Below are positions 1-9,000 of a DNA stretch of 32,839 bases, in pieces. The notes beneath the pieces were generated by a model. The model worked only from the letters and a program-made list of their open reading frames with translations. It did no database searches and was not told the origin of the DNA. Each line of letters begins with the position of its first letter. Position 1 is the first letter of the stretch. The position numbers were made by a program, and so were the translations under genes. Source of the DNA: Muribaculaceae bacterium (lineage in GTDB: Bacteria; Bacteroidota; Bacteroidia; Bacteroidales; Muribaculaceae); assembly GCA_017478855.1 (NCBI GenBank), contig JAFVCX010000031.1, forward strand, positions 1-32,839, written 5' to 3'.

Positions 1-1597
1 CCGGATCGAGAACCGCTGCGCCACCACTGTGTCCCTCGTCGCCTTCGGCATCACCGAATTCACGATCGAGAACGGCCATAAAGGGCGTGGGGTGCTCTAA
101 AAATTGCCGGCCGGTTTCGGTCACTTTTAGCACGCCATAGTTCTCAATCGCTTTATGAATGTAGCCGGCAAGCACACCCTGCAATAGCAGTGACCCAAGA
201 AATTTCAAATCTTTGTTCTCGGCACTGCCAAACACTTCCAGCTCGTCATGCCGGTAGCTTTTCACTTCATTGCTCGCATTGCCACCCACCACATTCACGA
301 TGTGCTCGGCTTTGAATCGTTCTTTCAGCAGAATGATGGTTTCAAGAATGGCACACATGTCGTCGGTCGCGTCCACACGTTTTTGCGGATGCAGACAGTT
401 GTCACAGTTGCCACAATTTTCTTTATCAAAGTCTTCACCAAAATAATGCAACAAAGATTTGCGACGACAAACCGACGATTCGGCATAATTAGATGTTTCA
501 ATAAGCAACTGTTTGCCAATCTCTTGCTCGGCAACCGGTTTCCCCTGCATGAATTTCTCTAATTTCTGCAAATCTTTTTTTGCATAGAAAGTGATGCACT
601 TGCCCTCTCCGCCATCACGGCCAGCCCTGCCGGTTTCTTGATAATAACCTTCAAGGCTTTTAGGTATGTCGTAGTGAATGACAAATCTCACGTCGGGCTT
701 ATCGATGCCCATGCCAAAAGCTATTGTGGCGCAGATGACATCCACTTCTTCAAGCAGGAATTTATCTTGGTTGGCACTCCGTGTGGCACTATCCATTCCG
801 GCATGATAGGCCAGAGCCTTGATGTTGTTGGCGCATAACAGCTCGGCCAGCTCCTCCACTTTTTTTCGGCTCAGGCAATAGATGATGCCTGATTTTCCTT
901 CGTTGGCCTGAATAAACTTGATGATGTCGCGATCCACGTCTTTGGTTTTGGGACGCACCTCATAGTACAAGTTGGGCCGATTGAACGATGACTTAAATAC
1001 GGTGGCATCAGTCATGGCCAAGTTCTTTTGAATATCATGCTGTACTTTGGGCGTGGCCGTAGCTGTGAGGGCAATGATGGGACGCGGCCCGATGGCATTG
1101 ATGATCGGACGGATATTGCGGTATTCAGGGCGAAAATCGTGTCCCCATTCCGAAATGCAGTGTGCTTCGTCGACCGCATAGAAAGAAATTTTCACATTGC
1201 GCAGAAACGACACATTCTCTTCTTTAGTTAGTGATTCGGGTGCCACATAGAGCAAGCGAGTTCGTCCGGAAATCACGTCTTGTTTCACTTGCTCAATGGA
1301 TTGCTTATTGAGCGAAGAGTTCAAGAAGTGTGCGATGCTGTCGTCCTCACTATAATGCCGCATGGCGTCCACCTGATTTTTCATGAGAGCGATGAGCGGC
1401 GAAATGACGATGGCCGTGCCCTCCATCATGAGTGCGGGCAGCTGGTAGCATAGCGACTTACCGCCGCCAGTTGGCATCAGCACAAATGTGTCGCGCTCAT
1501 GTAGCAGATTATCAATGATAGCTTCTTGGCTTCCTTTGAATGTGTCGAAGCCAAAATAGCGTTTCAGTTCGTCAATCAGTTGTCGGTTGTCGGTCAT
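1..1597 (-). CDS. recQ: ATP-dependent DNA helicase RecQ (3' end cut by window edge)
   Basis: This encodes a superfamily 2 3'-5' DNA helicase that acts in recombinational repair and restart of stalled forks. Translating the minus strand from the ATG at 1597 gives about 532 open codons that run off the left edge. Residues 41-48 carry Walker A (MPTGGGKS), residues 143-146 carry the DEAH box, followed by the RecQ-type segment CISEWGHDFRPEYR. The second RecA domain ends with the helicase motif QETGRAGRDG. A cysteine cluster (CRRK, then CGNCDNC) marks the RecQ zinc-binding region, followed by the start of the winged-helix RQC domain. The HRDC domain expected in full-length proteins would lie outside the window. 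The start lies 30 nt downstream of the clpX stop, so co-transcription with clpP-clpX is likely. The assignment is very secure; only the C-terminus is unseen. Confidence 0.96.
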   Translation of the reverse strand, partial: MTDNRQLIDELKRYFGFDTFKGSQEAIIDNLLHERDTFVLMPTGGGKSLCYQLPALMMEGTAIVISPLIALMKNQVDAMRHYSEDDSIAHFLNSSLNKQSIEQVKQDVISGRTRLLYVAPESLTKEENVSFLRNVKISFYAVDEAHCISEWGHDFRPEYRNIRPIINAIGPRPIIALTATATPKVQHDIQKNLAMTDATVFKSSFNRPNLYYEVRPKTKDVDRDIIKFIQANEGKSGIIYCLSRKKVEELAELLCANNIKALAYHAGMDSATRSANQDKFLLEEVDVICATIAFGMGIDKPDVRFVIHYDIPKSLEGYYQETGRAGRDGGEGKCITFYAKKDLQKLEKFMQGKPVAEQEIGKQLLIETSNYAESSVCRRKSLLHYFGEDFDKENCGNCDNCLHPQKRVDATDDMCAILETIILLKERFKAEHIVNVVGGNASNEVKSYRHDELEVFGSAENKDLKFLGSLLLQGVLAGYIHKAIENYGVLKVTETGRQFLEHPTPFMAVLDREFGDAEGDEGHSGGAAVLDP

Positions 1598-1627
1598 CGT
1601 TTCTAAAATAGGCAGTTATGATAAGTG

Positions 1628-2866
1628 TCATGCCGAGGTCAGCATTTCAAAATTGGAATGCTCAAGTTGTTCCTCGGCATAGGTTCTTGTCAGTCGGTAT
1701 TCGCTCGTTCCCATTGAAGGTGTTTGATACATGACATCAATCATGATCGTTTCAAAGATGGAACGCAAGCCACGAGCCCCCAGCTTGTATTCTATGGCTT
1801 TGTCAACCACAAAATCGAGCACATCATCATCAATGGTGAGTGTCACGCCATCCATTTCAAGCAATTTATGATATTGCTTGACAATGGCGTTCTTGGGCTC
1901 GGTGAGGATGCGGCGCAAGGCTTGGCGGTCAAGTGGCTCAAGGTTTGTGAGGATGGGCAGGCGGCCTATTATTTCCGGGATAAGCCCATAGCTGCGCAAA
2001 TCTTGCGGGGCAACAAAGTGCAGCAAACGCTGACGCTCCACTTGGCTCACATGATTGGTCGCTCCATAACCCACCACATGCGTGTTCAATCGTTGCGCGA
2101 TTTTTTGTTCAATGCCTTCAAAAGCTCCTCCGCAAATGAACAATATGTTTTTTGTGTCGACCGCAATCATTTTTTGTTCCGGATGCTTGCGGCCTCCTTG
2201 TGGCGGCACATTGACCACCGAGCCTTCAAGCAACTTTAGCAAACCCTGCTGCACGCCTTCGCCACTGACGTCGCGTGTAATGGATGGATTGTCGCCCTTA
2301 CGAGCTATTTTGTCAATCTCGTCAATAAAGACAATGCCGCGCTCGGCCTCTTTAACGTTGTAATCGCAAGCCTGAAGCAAACGCGTCAAAGGACTCTCGA
2401 TGTCTTCGCCCACATATCCGGCCTCGGTGAGAACCGTGGCATCAACGATGGCAAAAGGCACCTTGAGCATTCGCGCGATGGTTTTAGCCAACAACGTTTT
2501 GCCCGTGCCAGTGGGGCCAACAATGATGATGTTGCTTTTTTCAATGTCAACACCATCGGACGACTGCTGTTGGTTGAGGCGTTTGTAGTGATTATAGACG
2601 GCCACAGAAAGATACTTTTTAGCCGTATCTTGTCCTATGACATACTGGTCAAGGAATGCCTTGATCTCACCGGGCTTGGGGAGAGTCGCAATATCTAATT
2701 CCTCCGCATCTTGTGCTTGTGGCAAATATTCACGAGTGATTTCAACGGCCCTCTGAACACAGTCGCTGCAAATGCACCCGTCAATACCCGGAAGAAGCAG
2801 AGTCACTTCTTTGTCAGAACGTCCGCAAAAACTACAATGCATCTCTGGTATTCTCTTTTTTGCCAT
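1628..2866 (-). CDS. clpX: ATP-dependent Clp protease ATP-binding subunit ClpX
   Basis: This is the AAA+ unfoldase that recognises tagged substrates and threads them into the ClpP chamber in the cytoplasm. The 412-residue length is normal. The N-terminal C4 zinc-binding domain is visible as CSFC at residues 11-14 and CSDC at 33-36. Walker A GPTGTGKT is at 117-124, the pore-1 loop GYVG at 150-153, and Walker B IVFIDEID at 178-185. The RKH pore loop lies around 226-228, the box PEIIGR around 297-302, and sensor 2 GARGLR around 363-368. The ClpP-docking loop, IGF in E. coli, reads VGY here (HVVGYGA, about 263-269). I recall similar variants in other Bacteroidetes ClpX proteins but could not check this. 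The start is 3 nt from the clpP stop, indicating an operon with translational coupling. Confidence 0.98.
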   Translation of the reverse strand: MAKKRIPEMHCSFCGRSDKEVTLLLPGIDGCICSDCVQRAVEITREYLPQAQDAEELDIATLPKPGEIKAFLDQYVIGQDTAKKYLSVAVYNHYKRLNQQQSSDGVDIEKSNIIIVGPTGTGKTLLAKTIARMLKVPFAIVDATVLTEAGYVGEDIESPLTRLLQACDYNVKEAERGIVFIDEIDKIARKGDNPSITRDVSGEGVQQGLLKLLEGSVVNVPPQGGRKHPEQKMIAVDTKNILFICGGAFEGIEQKIAQRLNTHVVGYGATNHVSQVERQRLLHFVAPQDLRSYGLIPEIIGRLPILTNLEPLDRQALRRILTEPKNAIVKQYHKLLEMDGVTLTIDDDVLDFVVDKAIEYKLGARGLRSIFETIMIDVMYQTPSMGTSEYRLTRTYAEEQLEHSNFEMLTSA

Positions 2867-2869
2867 GCC

Positions 2870-3556
2870 TTACTTGCCGCTTTCTTGAGAATTGCGTTGC
2901 AGAACCTTGTCGATCATGCCGTATTCCATAGCCTCGGCGGCTGTCATCCAGTAGTCACGATCGCTATCGGCATACACCTTATCATACGGCTGGCCTGAAT
3001 GGTCACTGATGATGGTGTAAAGCTCCTTTTTGATTTTCAGGATTTCACGTGACGTGATTTCAATGTCGCTGGCTTGACCCTGAATGCCACCCATGGGCTG
3101 ATGTATCATCACGCGCGAGTGCTTCAAAGCAAAGCGCTTATTTTTCTCGCCAGCCACGAGCAACACGGCTGCCATCGATGCCGCCATGCCAGTGCAAATG
3201 GTGCTCACGTCGCTTTGAATATATTGCATGGTGTCGTAAATGCCCAATCCAGCGTAGACCGAACCTCCGGGCGAGTTGATATACAAAGAAATGTCTTTAC
3301 CCGTATCGGCCGAGTCAAGGTAGAGCAGTTGGGCTTGGATCACATTGGCCGTATAATCGTCCACTTGAGTGCCTAAGAAGATGATTCGATCCATCATCAG
3401 GCGAGAGAACACATCAAGTTGAGTGACATTCAATTTTCGCTCTTCCATAATTGTGGGCGAAATATAATTGTTGCTGACTGCCGCGCTATATTGATCAAGT
3501 GCCAGACCATTCATGCCCAGATGATGCACGGCAAAGTTTCTGAAATCGTTGTTCAT
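2870..3556 (-). CDS. clpP: ATP-dependent Clp protease proteolytic subunit ClpP
   Basis: This is the serine peptidase that forms the tetradecameric chamber of the ClpXP protease. It has 228 residues, with the catalytic Ser127 in GMAASM, His152 in HQPMGG and Asp201 in DRDYW. The 49-residue His-Asp spacing equals that of E. coli ClpP. The N-terminal extension of about 35 residues ahead of the conserved core probably contains a processed propeptide, as in other ClpP proteins. It is the first gene of the clpP-clpX-recQ run. A Bacteroidetes -7 box (TATCTTTG) lies 39-46 nt upstream of the start. The tig terminator lies further upstream, so clpP probably has its own promoter rather than depending on tig read-through. 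Confidence 0.98.
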   Translation of the reverse strand: MNNDFRNFAVHHLGMNGLALDQYSAAVSNNYISPTIMEERKLNVTQLDVFSRLMMDRIIFLGTQVDDYTANVIQAQLLYLDSADTGKDISLYINSPGGSVYAGLGIYDTMQYIQSDVSTICTGMAASMAAVLLVAGEKNKRFALKHSRVMIHQPMGGIQGQASDIEITSREILKIKKELYTIISDHSGQPYDKVYADSDRDYWMTAAEAMEYGMIDKVLQRNSQESGK

Positions 3557-3594
3557 ATTTTTAAGGATTAGTCTGATTATCGTTATTGCATTTT

Positions 3595-3602
3595 CAAAGA
3601 TA
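3595..3602 (-). promoter_or_regulatory. Putative clpP promoter, -7 box
   Basis: The minus strand reads TATCTTTG, an exact match to the Bacteroidetes -7 consensus TAnnTTTG. It would start transcription about 30 nt upstream of the clpP ATG. A T-rich stretch ending in TTTTTTCG sits roughly where the -33 TTTG is expected, but it is not an exact match. The position just downstream of the tig terminator supports a clpPX-specific promoter. Confidence 0.5.
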
Positions 3603-3653
3603 CTATTTTTTTTTGTAATAGTGCGAAAAAATCCCGTTTTTTCGGAAAAAAGT

Positions 3654-3679
3654 GGGGAGCAACATCACTGCTGCTCCCC
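3654..3679 (-). terminator. Rho-independent terminator of tig
   Basis: The 8-bp perfect GC-rich stem GGGGAGCA/TGCTCCCC encloses a 10-nt loop. On the minus strand it is followed by ACTTTTTTCC, a usable U tract. It lies 23 nt past the tig stop codon and separates tig from clpP. Confidence 0.85.
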
Positions 3680-3702
3680 GAATGCTCTATATCGATAAAA
3701 AA

Positions 3703-5052
3703 TCACTTGGATTCAAACAGTTTGTTGAACTCATCAACCGACACAGTTTTTTCATCGAGAGTCACAGCATCTTTAAGTGCGGCAAAAAAATTGTCATCAA
3801 AGACCCGTGTTTCAATTTGCTCTGCCGAACGTTCGTCTTTCATCATGCGATCGGCAAAATTGTTTACCACGTCTTCGGGCGCATTGTAAATGCCATATTG
3901 CGCCAGCTGCTGGGCGGCAAGGAAGCGGGCCATGCGCTTGCGGTCTTCGTCGTCCACTTTGACTTCGAGTTGCTGGGCGAGCTTGTCCTTGATGAGTTGC
4001 CATTGCAGTTGTTTCTTTGTGGCGGGGAACTGCTCATCAACTTCTTGCTGAGTGAGTTTTTCGTTACGAGAGAGTAAGAATCGTTTGAGGAAATCTTCGG
4101 GCAACTCTAATGTGCCAACTTGTTCAAACAAGGCATTCTCAACATCAATCGTAAAGCGATAGTTGCTATCGGCCACCAACTGAGCGGCAATGGTTTCTTT
4201 CAGTTTGGCGAAATATTCCTCTTCGTTGCTCGCTTGGTCTTTTCCTAATACGCTGTCAAAAAATTCTTGATTTAACTCAGCGGGCTCAGTCACCATGATT
4301 TCTTCAACAGTCATTTTGAAGTTGGCCTTTACTTGCTCGGCTTTATCCTTGTCAATGTTAAGCATGGCGCTCAATTCTGCTGCGCTGCTGGTGGCCTCGG
4401 CCGGATTGTAAATAATCTGATCGCCCACTTTCACATCAATAAACTTGTCGCGTTGGCTCTCATTAACATAGCGAGGAGAAAGCACAGTGCGCTCATTGTA
4501 GATGCCGCCTTCTACCTCATTGCCATTTTCATCAAGTTCAATTACCGAGCCACGAACCATCGAGTCGATAGCGGCCTTTTCTCCCGGCACTTGCTTGCCA
4601 TAGTTCTTTCGATAACCCTCGCTCTGCTTGTCTACCATTTCTTGACTCACCTCAATATGATAATAAGGAACGGTGAGGTTTTTGTCGGCTTTCACCTCAA
4701 ATTCAGGAGCCAAACCCAGATCGAATTTGAATTCAAAGTTATCGTTGTTCTTGAGGTCAACCGAAGTGCCTTGTTGCAACATGGGCTCTCCGAGAATCGC
4801 CAACTTGTTATTGATAATGTAATCTGTGAGGGCACGAGTGGCCATTCTGTCGACTACCTGCGCTTTCACTTCCGGGCCAAAAAGCCTTTGAAGAACGCTG
4901 GCGGGAACATGACCGGGGCGGAAACCTTTGATGCGCTGCGTTTGTCCCAAACGATTAAGTTCTTTTTTTACGTCGGCAGCATAGTCGTTGGCTTCGAATT
5001 CGACAGTTAGAACTGCATTGACCGAATCTTTCTTTTCAAAATTAACGTTCAT
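3703..5052 (-). CDS. tig: Trigger factor, ribosome-associated chaperone
   Basis: This is the chaperone that binds at the ribosome exit tunnel and shields nascent chains. The protein has 449 residues, normal for Bacteroidetes. The ribosome-docking signature GFRPGHVP is at residues 43-50 within the N-terminal domain (1 to about 115). A middle region around 150-240 occupies the place of the FKBP-like PPIase domain (GSVIELDENGNEVEGG is seen), but canonical catalytic residues are not obvious. The rest is the helical, charged C-terminal chaperone arm. A clear promoter lies upstream and a terminator downstream, so it is probably monocistronic. The neighbouring clpP-clpX operon is a common arrangement in bacteria. 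Confidence 0.96.
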   Translation of the reverse strand: MNVNFEKKDSVNAVLTVEFEANDYAADVKKELNRLGQTQRIKGFRPGHVPASVLQRLFGPEVKAQVVDRMATRALTDYIINNKLAILGEPMLQQGTSVDLKNNDNFEFKFDLGLAPEFEVKADKNLTVPYYHIEVSQEMVDKQSEGYRKNYGKQVPGEKAAIDSMVRGSVIELDENGNEVEGGIYNERTVLSPRYVNESQRDKFIDVKVGDQIIYNPAEATSSAAELSAMLNIDKDKAEQVKANFKMTVEEIMVTEPAELNQEFFDSVLGKDQASNEEEYFAKLKETIAAQLVADSNYRFTIDVENALFEQVGTLELPEDFLKRFLLSRNEKLTQQEVDEQFPATKKQLQWQLIKDKLAQQLEVKVDDEDRKRMARFLAAQQLAQYGIYNAPEDVVNNFADRMMKDERSAEQIETRVFDDNFFAALKDAVTLDEKTVSVDEFNKLFESK

Positions 5053-5100
5053 TTCTATGTAAATCTTATTTGAATTGTTTGCTTTTCAAAAATCGAAATG

Positions 5101-5132
5101 CAAAATTACTGCATAATCGTCCCTTTGCCAAA
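5101..5132 (-). promoter_or_regulatory. tig promoter (Bacteroidetes -33/-7 type)
   Basis: On the minus strand TTTG (5132-5129) is followed after 20 nt by TAATTTTG (5108-5101), an exact match to the Bacteroidetes housekeeping promoter TTTG-N19-21-TAnnTTTG. The expected transcription start is near 5094, giving a leader of about 40 nt before the tig ATG. Confidence 0.75.
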
Positions 5133-5178
5133 TTTAGGCCTACTTTTTTCAATACCTTAACGTTTTGCGAAAAGAAAT

Positions 5179-5203
5179 GCCTCCTTGCGACAAGCAAGGA
5201 GGC
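5179..5203 (-). terminator. Rho-independent terminator of the sigma factor gene
   Basis: A perfect 10-bp stem GCCTCCTTGC/GCAAGGAGGC has a 5-nt loop and is followed on the minus strand by ATTTCTTTT. It sits about 32 nt past the stop of the sigma factor gene and upstream of the tig promoter. On the plus strand a T run also follows a few bases later, but no plus-strand gene precedes it. Confidence 0.85.
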
Positions 5204-5234
5204 AATGCAAGTGTTTTTTATTTGCGCAGCGTCA

Positions 5235-5828
5235 TTACGACACCGTGAGCGCAATGTGATTTTCTTCGGCCATGCGACGCATGTTCATAATGGCATATCT
5301 CATTCGGCCTAAAGCGGTGTTGATGCTCACTTGAGTGCGTTCCGCAATTTCTTTGAAACTCATGTTGCGGTAATATCTGAGCAGCAGCACCTCGCGCTGG
5401 TTGTGTGGCAATGCAAGAATTAAGCGGTGCAGGTCGTTGTTGATTTGCTGCAGCACCAGTGAATCTTCGATATTGCTGTCACACAATTCTTTTTTATTCA
5501 GAATGTTGTAATCGGCATTATCGGTCGATTGCAGATTTTCTGATTTAACTTGTCTAAAGTGGTCAATTACAAGGTTGTGGGCTATCCTTGTGACCCATGC
5601 AGCGAAATGCCCATTTTCAGTATATCGGCCTTGCTTGATTGTGACAATAGCCTTGATGAATGTGTCTTGAAACACATCATCGGCCACTTCATCATTTTTC
5701 ACTGCACCAAGTATATAAGAATAAACGCGATTTTTATGACGCTCAATGAGCGTGTCAAAAGCCTCGTTCACACCTTCGACATACAACTTCACCAGTTGTT
5801 CGTCGGACATCTTAGCCAAAGTTTTCAT
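5235..5828 (-). CDS. RNA polymerase sigma-70 family factor, ECF type
   Basis: This is a 197-residue alternative sigma factor that would direct RNA polymerase to a specific set of promoters. A sigma region 2 (about residues 25-95) contains LIERHKNRVYSYI, DDVFQDTFIKA and AAWVTRIAHNLVIDHFR. A sigma region 4 (about 132-185) contains LPHNQREVLLLRYY and the helix-turn-helix FKEIAERTQVSINTALGRMR. No regions 1 or 3 are present, which fits the ECF group. No anti-sigma factor or FecR-like gene lies next to it, unlike the sigma/anti-sigma pairs tied to TonB-dependent nutrient receptors. It lies 233 nt downstream of sov and ends in a strong terminator. Homologous single-gene sigma factors are widespread in Bacteroidales. 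Its regulon cannot be read from this window. Confidence 0.93.
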   Translation of the reverse strand: MKTLAKMSDEQLVKLYVEGVNEAFDTLIERHKNRVYSYILGAVKNDEVADDVFQDTFIKAIVTIKQGRYTENGHFAAWVTRIAHNLVIDHFRQVKSENLQSTDNADYNILNKKELCDSNIEDSLVLQQINNDLHRLILALPHNQREVLLLRYYRNMSFKEIAERTQVSINTALGRMRYAIMNMRRMAEENHIALTVS

Positions 5829-5942
5829 TACTTATTTAATTGATAATTGAAGTAATGATTTCTCGATAGGCAACTTTGTTTTTGATAATAAATTAATGTA
5901 AAATTTCTCGTCTGTGGCTCAAAATCATCATGAACCACGGGG

Positions 5943-5950
5943 CAAATGTA
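5943..5950 (-). promoter_or_regulatory. Possible sigma factor promoter, -7 box
   Basis: The minus strand reads TACATTTG, matching TAnnTTTG, about 115 nt upstream of the sigma factor start. The nearest TTTG upstream is only 12 nt away, shorter than the usual spacing of about 20 nt. The call is therefore weak. Read-through from sov is an alternative. Confidence 0.25.
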
Positions 5951-6061
5951 CACAATATTTCACAAACTGCAAGCGAAAACTGCCAAAAAATGATAAAAAT
6001 TATCATTCTCCGGCAATTTTGATGTGCAAGAAAGCTTTGAAAAGTTTCTACGCCATAGCAC

Positions 6062-9000
6062 TTATTTGGCAAGCGACATGTTGATGCTTAACCCATAGTT
6101 ACTATTGGTTGTGGGATAGGCCGTGGCCGACACAAGAGGCGTGTTAACCTGATGCTCAAAGAATGCACCCATTGTGACACGTTTGCTTGCTACATAGTTG
6201 GCTTTGAAATTGATGCCCAACGTGCGAGTGCCGCTGGTGGCTTGAGCACTGTTGTTCTCAATCTTGCGAATGAGAGCTGTGTTGTTGTTGAACTGAACGT
6301 CCAAGTTGAGCGTCAGGTCGTTGCTAATTCCTTTCTGTTGACCTTTCAGTTTGAGAACCTTGTTGAAGTTGGCAATCTTGTAACCTGCTCCAAAAGTGAA
6401 GGAACGTGTAAATGTTTCCACTAATTGCCCGGCAGCGGTATTGAGCGTGAGTGTGCGGGCATCGCGATACTCACTATTAAGGGTGATGCCGCTCAGAGTT
6501 GTGGCGTTTACGCCAATAAGTGGCGCGAATTTCTCGGTAATGGTTACAGATGAGATGTTGAATGGCGACGATGGAATGGCTGCTCCGGTGAGAGCATCTT
6601 GCGTGAAGCCCAAACCATTTCCTATTTCGACCCAATCAGTGAACGAGTTAAACGACCCCACAGAATAGGTGCACTGATAGGCATGCGTCAGTGTGAATGA
6701 TTTGAATCTCTTGGCAATGGCCGGAATCTTAATTAATCCATCGTATGTGAGCCGCCAGTTGGGCAGGATCTCTCTTAATGCCGGGAATGGATTTAACGTG
6801 ACCGATGATGCTTTCTTGCCCGAATAAGCGGCAAGGAATGCCGGGATCAGCACATCGCTGCTCGAAGGGTTAACCGTGCCATTATTCGGGTCAAACTCAT
6901 GACCGGCATTAATGGTGCCGGCAATGAATCCACGTTCAGGATAGGTTTTGCCCATGTATCTGCTTTCGAGGCGCGACGCGATGATAGGGATATTGGCGAG
7001 AAACTCATCGAAAGTGGAGCTGCGATAGCCATTGTCGGCATTAACTCCGCGCAAGGCCGTGGCAAGAGCCATGTGAGTTTTGGTGTAGCTGCCCGAGTAA
7101 ACGGCAGTCGCATCATCAAACATGAATTGAATTTGGCTGGTGCGGTTATCGGTGCGATTGCCTGTGAGGGTGATTTTCAATCCACGTATGGGTTCAAGTT
7201 GCACTTCTGCATTAAACACTTGAGTGCGGGCGAAAAGTGCGGGCGAGGTTTGTGTTTCATCACCCAATAGCCAGCCATTTCGCTTGGCCTTCTCAATATA
7301 GCTCTCACCCGTGAAGCCAAAGGCGAAATCAAGCCCCGGAGCCATCACGTCATAGTGCGTGGTTTGCCCGAACACATCGCCAATATCGGGAATGAACTGA
7401 GGCAAAGACAGGTTGCGCGTGTTGCGGAACCGCACACTCACGTTGCGCACGCTCATGGCCGCACGTGAAGCATATTGGCCAAGCTCCCACCAGAAACTAT
7501 TGTGCTCGCTGATAACTTCTGTGACAGTAAACTTTAGGTTTTGTTCACCGGTCGTGAGAATGTCTACATTATTATTATCTTTGATCTTAAACTGCACGGC
7601 AAAAGGTTTGTTGTCGGTCGTAGTGGCCGTAACCTTCACCTTTTTCACGTTCAGGTTATGCTGAATCGTCAGTGTAGTGTCGGGCAAGAGCTTAAACGTG
7701 CGATTGAATTTTTTGGGTTTTACCTTCGTCTTGTTCTTGTTGCCTGCGTTGCTAAAACGCGCGTTCACTGCCTTAAGATAAGGCACTTTGTTGTAAAGTT
7801 GTTCTAATGCAAGTCGCACATCCACATTAAAGGACGACTGATTGGCAATCGTGTTTCCACTCGACACATCATCAATCACAGTTCCTCTATCCCAATTATA
7901 GTTGGCGCTATAGCTGGCCGAAGCTGTGATGAAGCTTAGGATGGGAATGGAATTGAACGGGGCTTTGTAGCTCGCTGTGAACGACTGGTTATATGCCCAC
8001 GGTGTGCCCAAATCGCGAATGCTGCGCATCACCGAGTCGCGCCAATCTCGATATTCATCAGGGAAAAGTCGGCGGTTCACTTGTCCGACCGGCTCCAAAA
8101 TATGGGCCGTAGTATTGCTGTTAAATGTAGCTGATAGCGATTTGGTGAAATTCCATGAGATAGAGAATTGGCGATCCCATAAGAAGTTTTTGCTCACTGC
8201 CACGGGTAATTCCACATCAATGCCCGTTTCATTGCGAGTTTGTTGCTCATAATAGTAGCGCGACATGTTGGTGTTGAATGCAATGTTAGCTGGCAGCCAT
8301 CTGATTTCATACTCACGGAAGAACTTCATATTCTTATTCTTTTCGTTCACAAACCGGCGGAACGGGCGGAACGGTTTGGCATAGGGAGTCCAGCTATATT
8401 GGAAACTTCCACGATAATCATTGGTGTTTTCATACACATTGTCAGGGTCATTCAAGTGCTGTTTGTTGAACGAGTAGCTGAATGAGAAGTTCGCAGGATC
8501 CCACGGCATGGGGTTCTTACTCTTGATATCGAACTTCAATCCCGAAATGCTGAAACTTTTCACAGTGCGTTGCGTCACAGCATACTCACTAATGGAGTCT
8601 TTCTGCTCTTTTGTGTCGCAGGCATCAATGGCATCTTGCAAAAGAATGTCTTGATCCAGCGGGTTGTATTTGGGTGTGGTCTTTTCGTTGCTGTAACTAT
8701 AATAGACCGGCGCATTCAGTTTCACTTTTTCAGGCAAAAAACGACCAGCGTTACCCTGAACGGCCACATTATACTGATCATAATCATCCAGTCGCCGGCT
8801 GCTCAGGCTTTGATTGACGGCTCCAAAACCATAAGTTTCTTTGTGGAATCCCACGTTAACTGTCGCCACATCACTCATGTTAAGCGTCATGTTGGCTTTT
8901 GCTGCCCAACCTCCATCGTTGTCAAAATCAGTGACACGCAATTCATCGGCCCACACCACGCAATCTTTGGTGGAATTGGCGTTGTTGGGCACACCTATCA

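Noticed and set aside
3634-3645. Small CCG-TTTTTT-CGG hairpin next to the tig terminator
   Set aside because: The stem has only three pairs and is better explained as part of the T-rich tract following the main terminator.
4333-5010. Plus-strand open frame of 225 codons opposite tig
   Set aside because: It is entirely within the trigger factor gene on the other strand, with no family resemblance.
5066-5254. Minus-strand open frame of 62 codons between the sigma factor and tig
   Set aside because: It contains the strong terminator hairpin and the tig promoter, overlaps the sigma factor end and encodes nothing recognisable.
5991-6005. Palindrome TGATAA-AAA-TTATCA downstream of sov, considered as a sov terminator or operator
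   Set aside because: The stem is only six AT-rich pairs, with imperfect flanking TGCC/GGCA pairing and no good T tract, so it is too weak to call.
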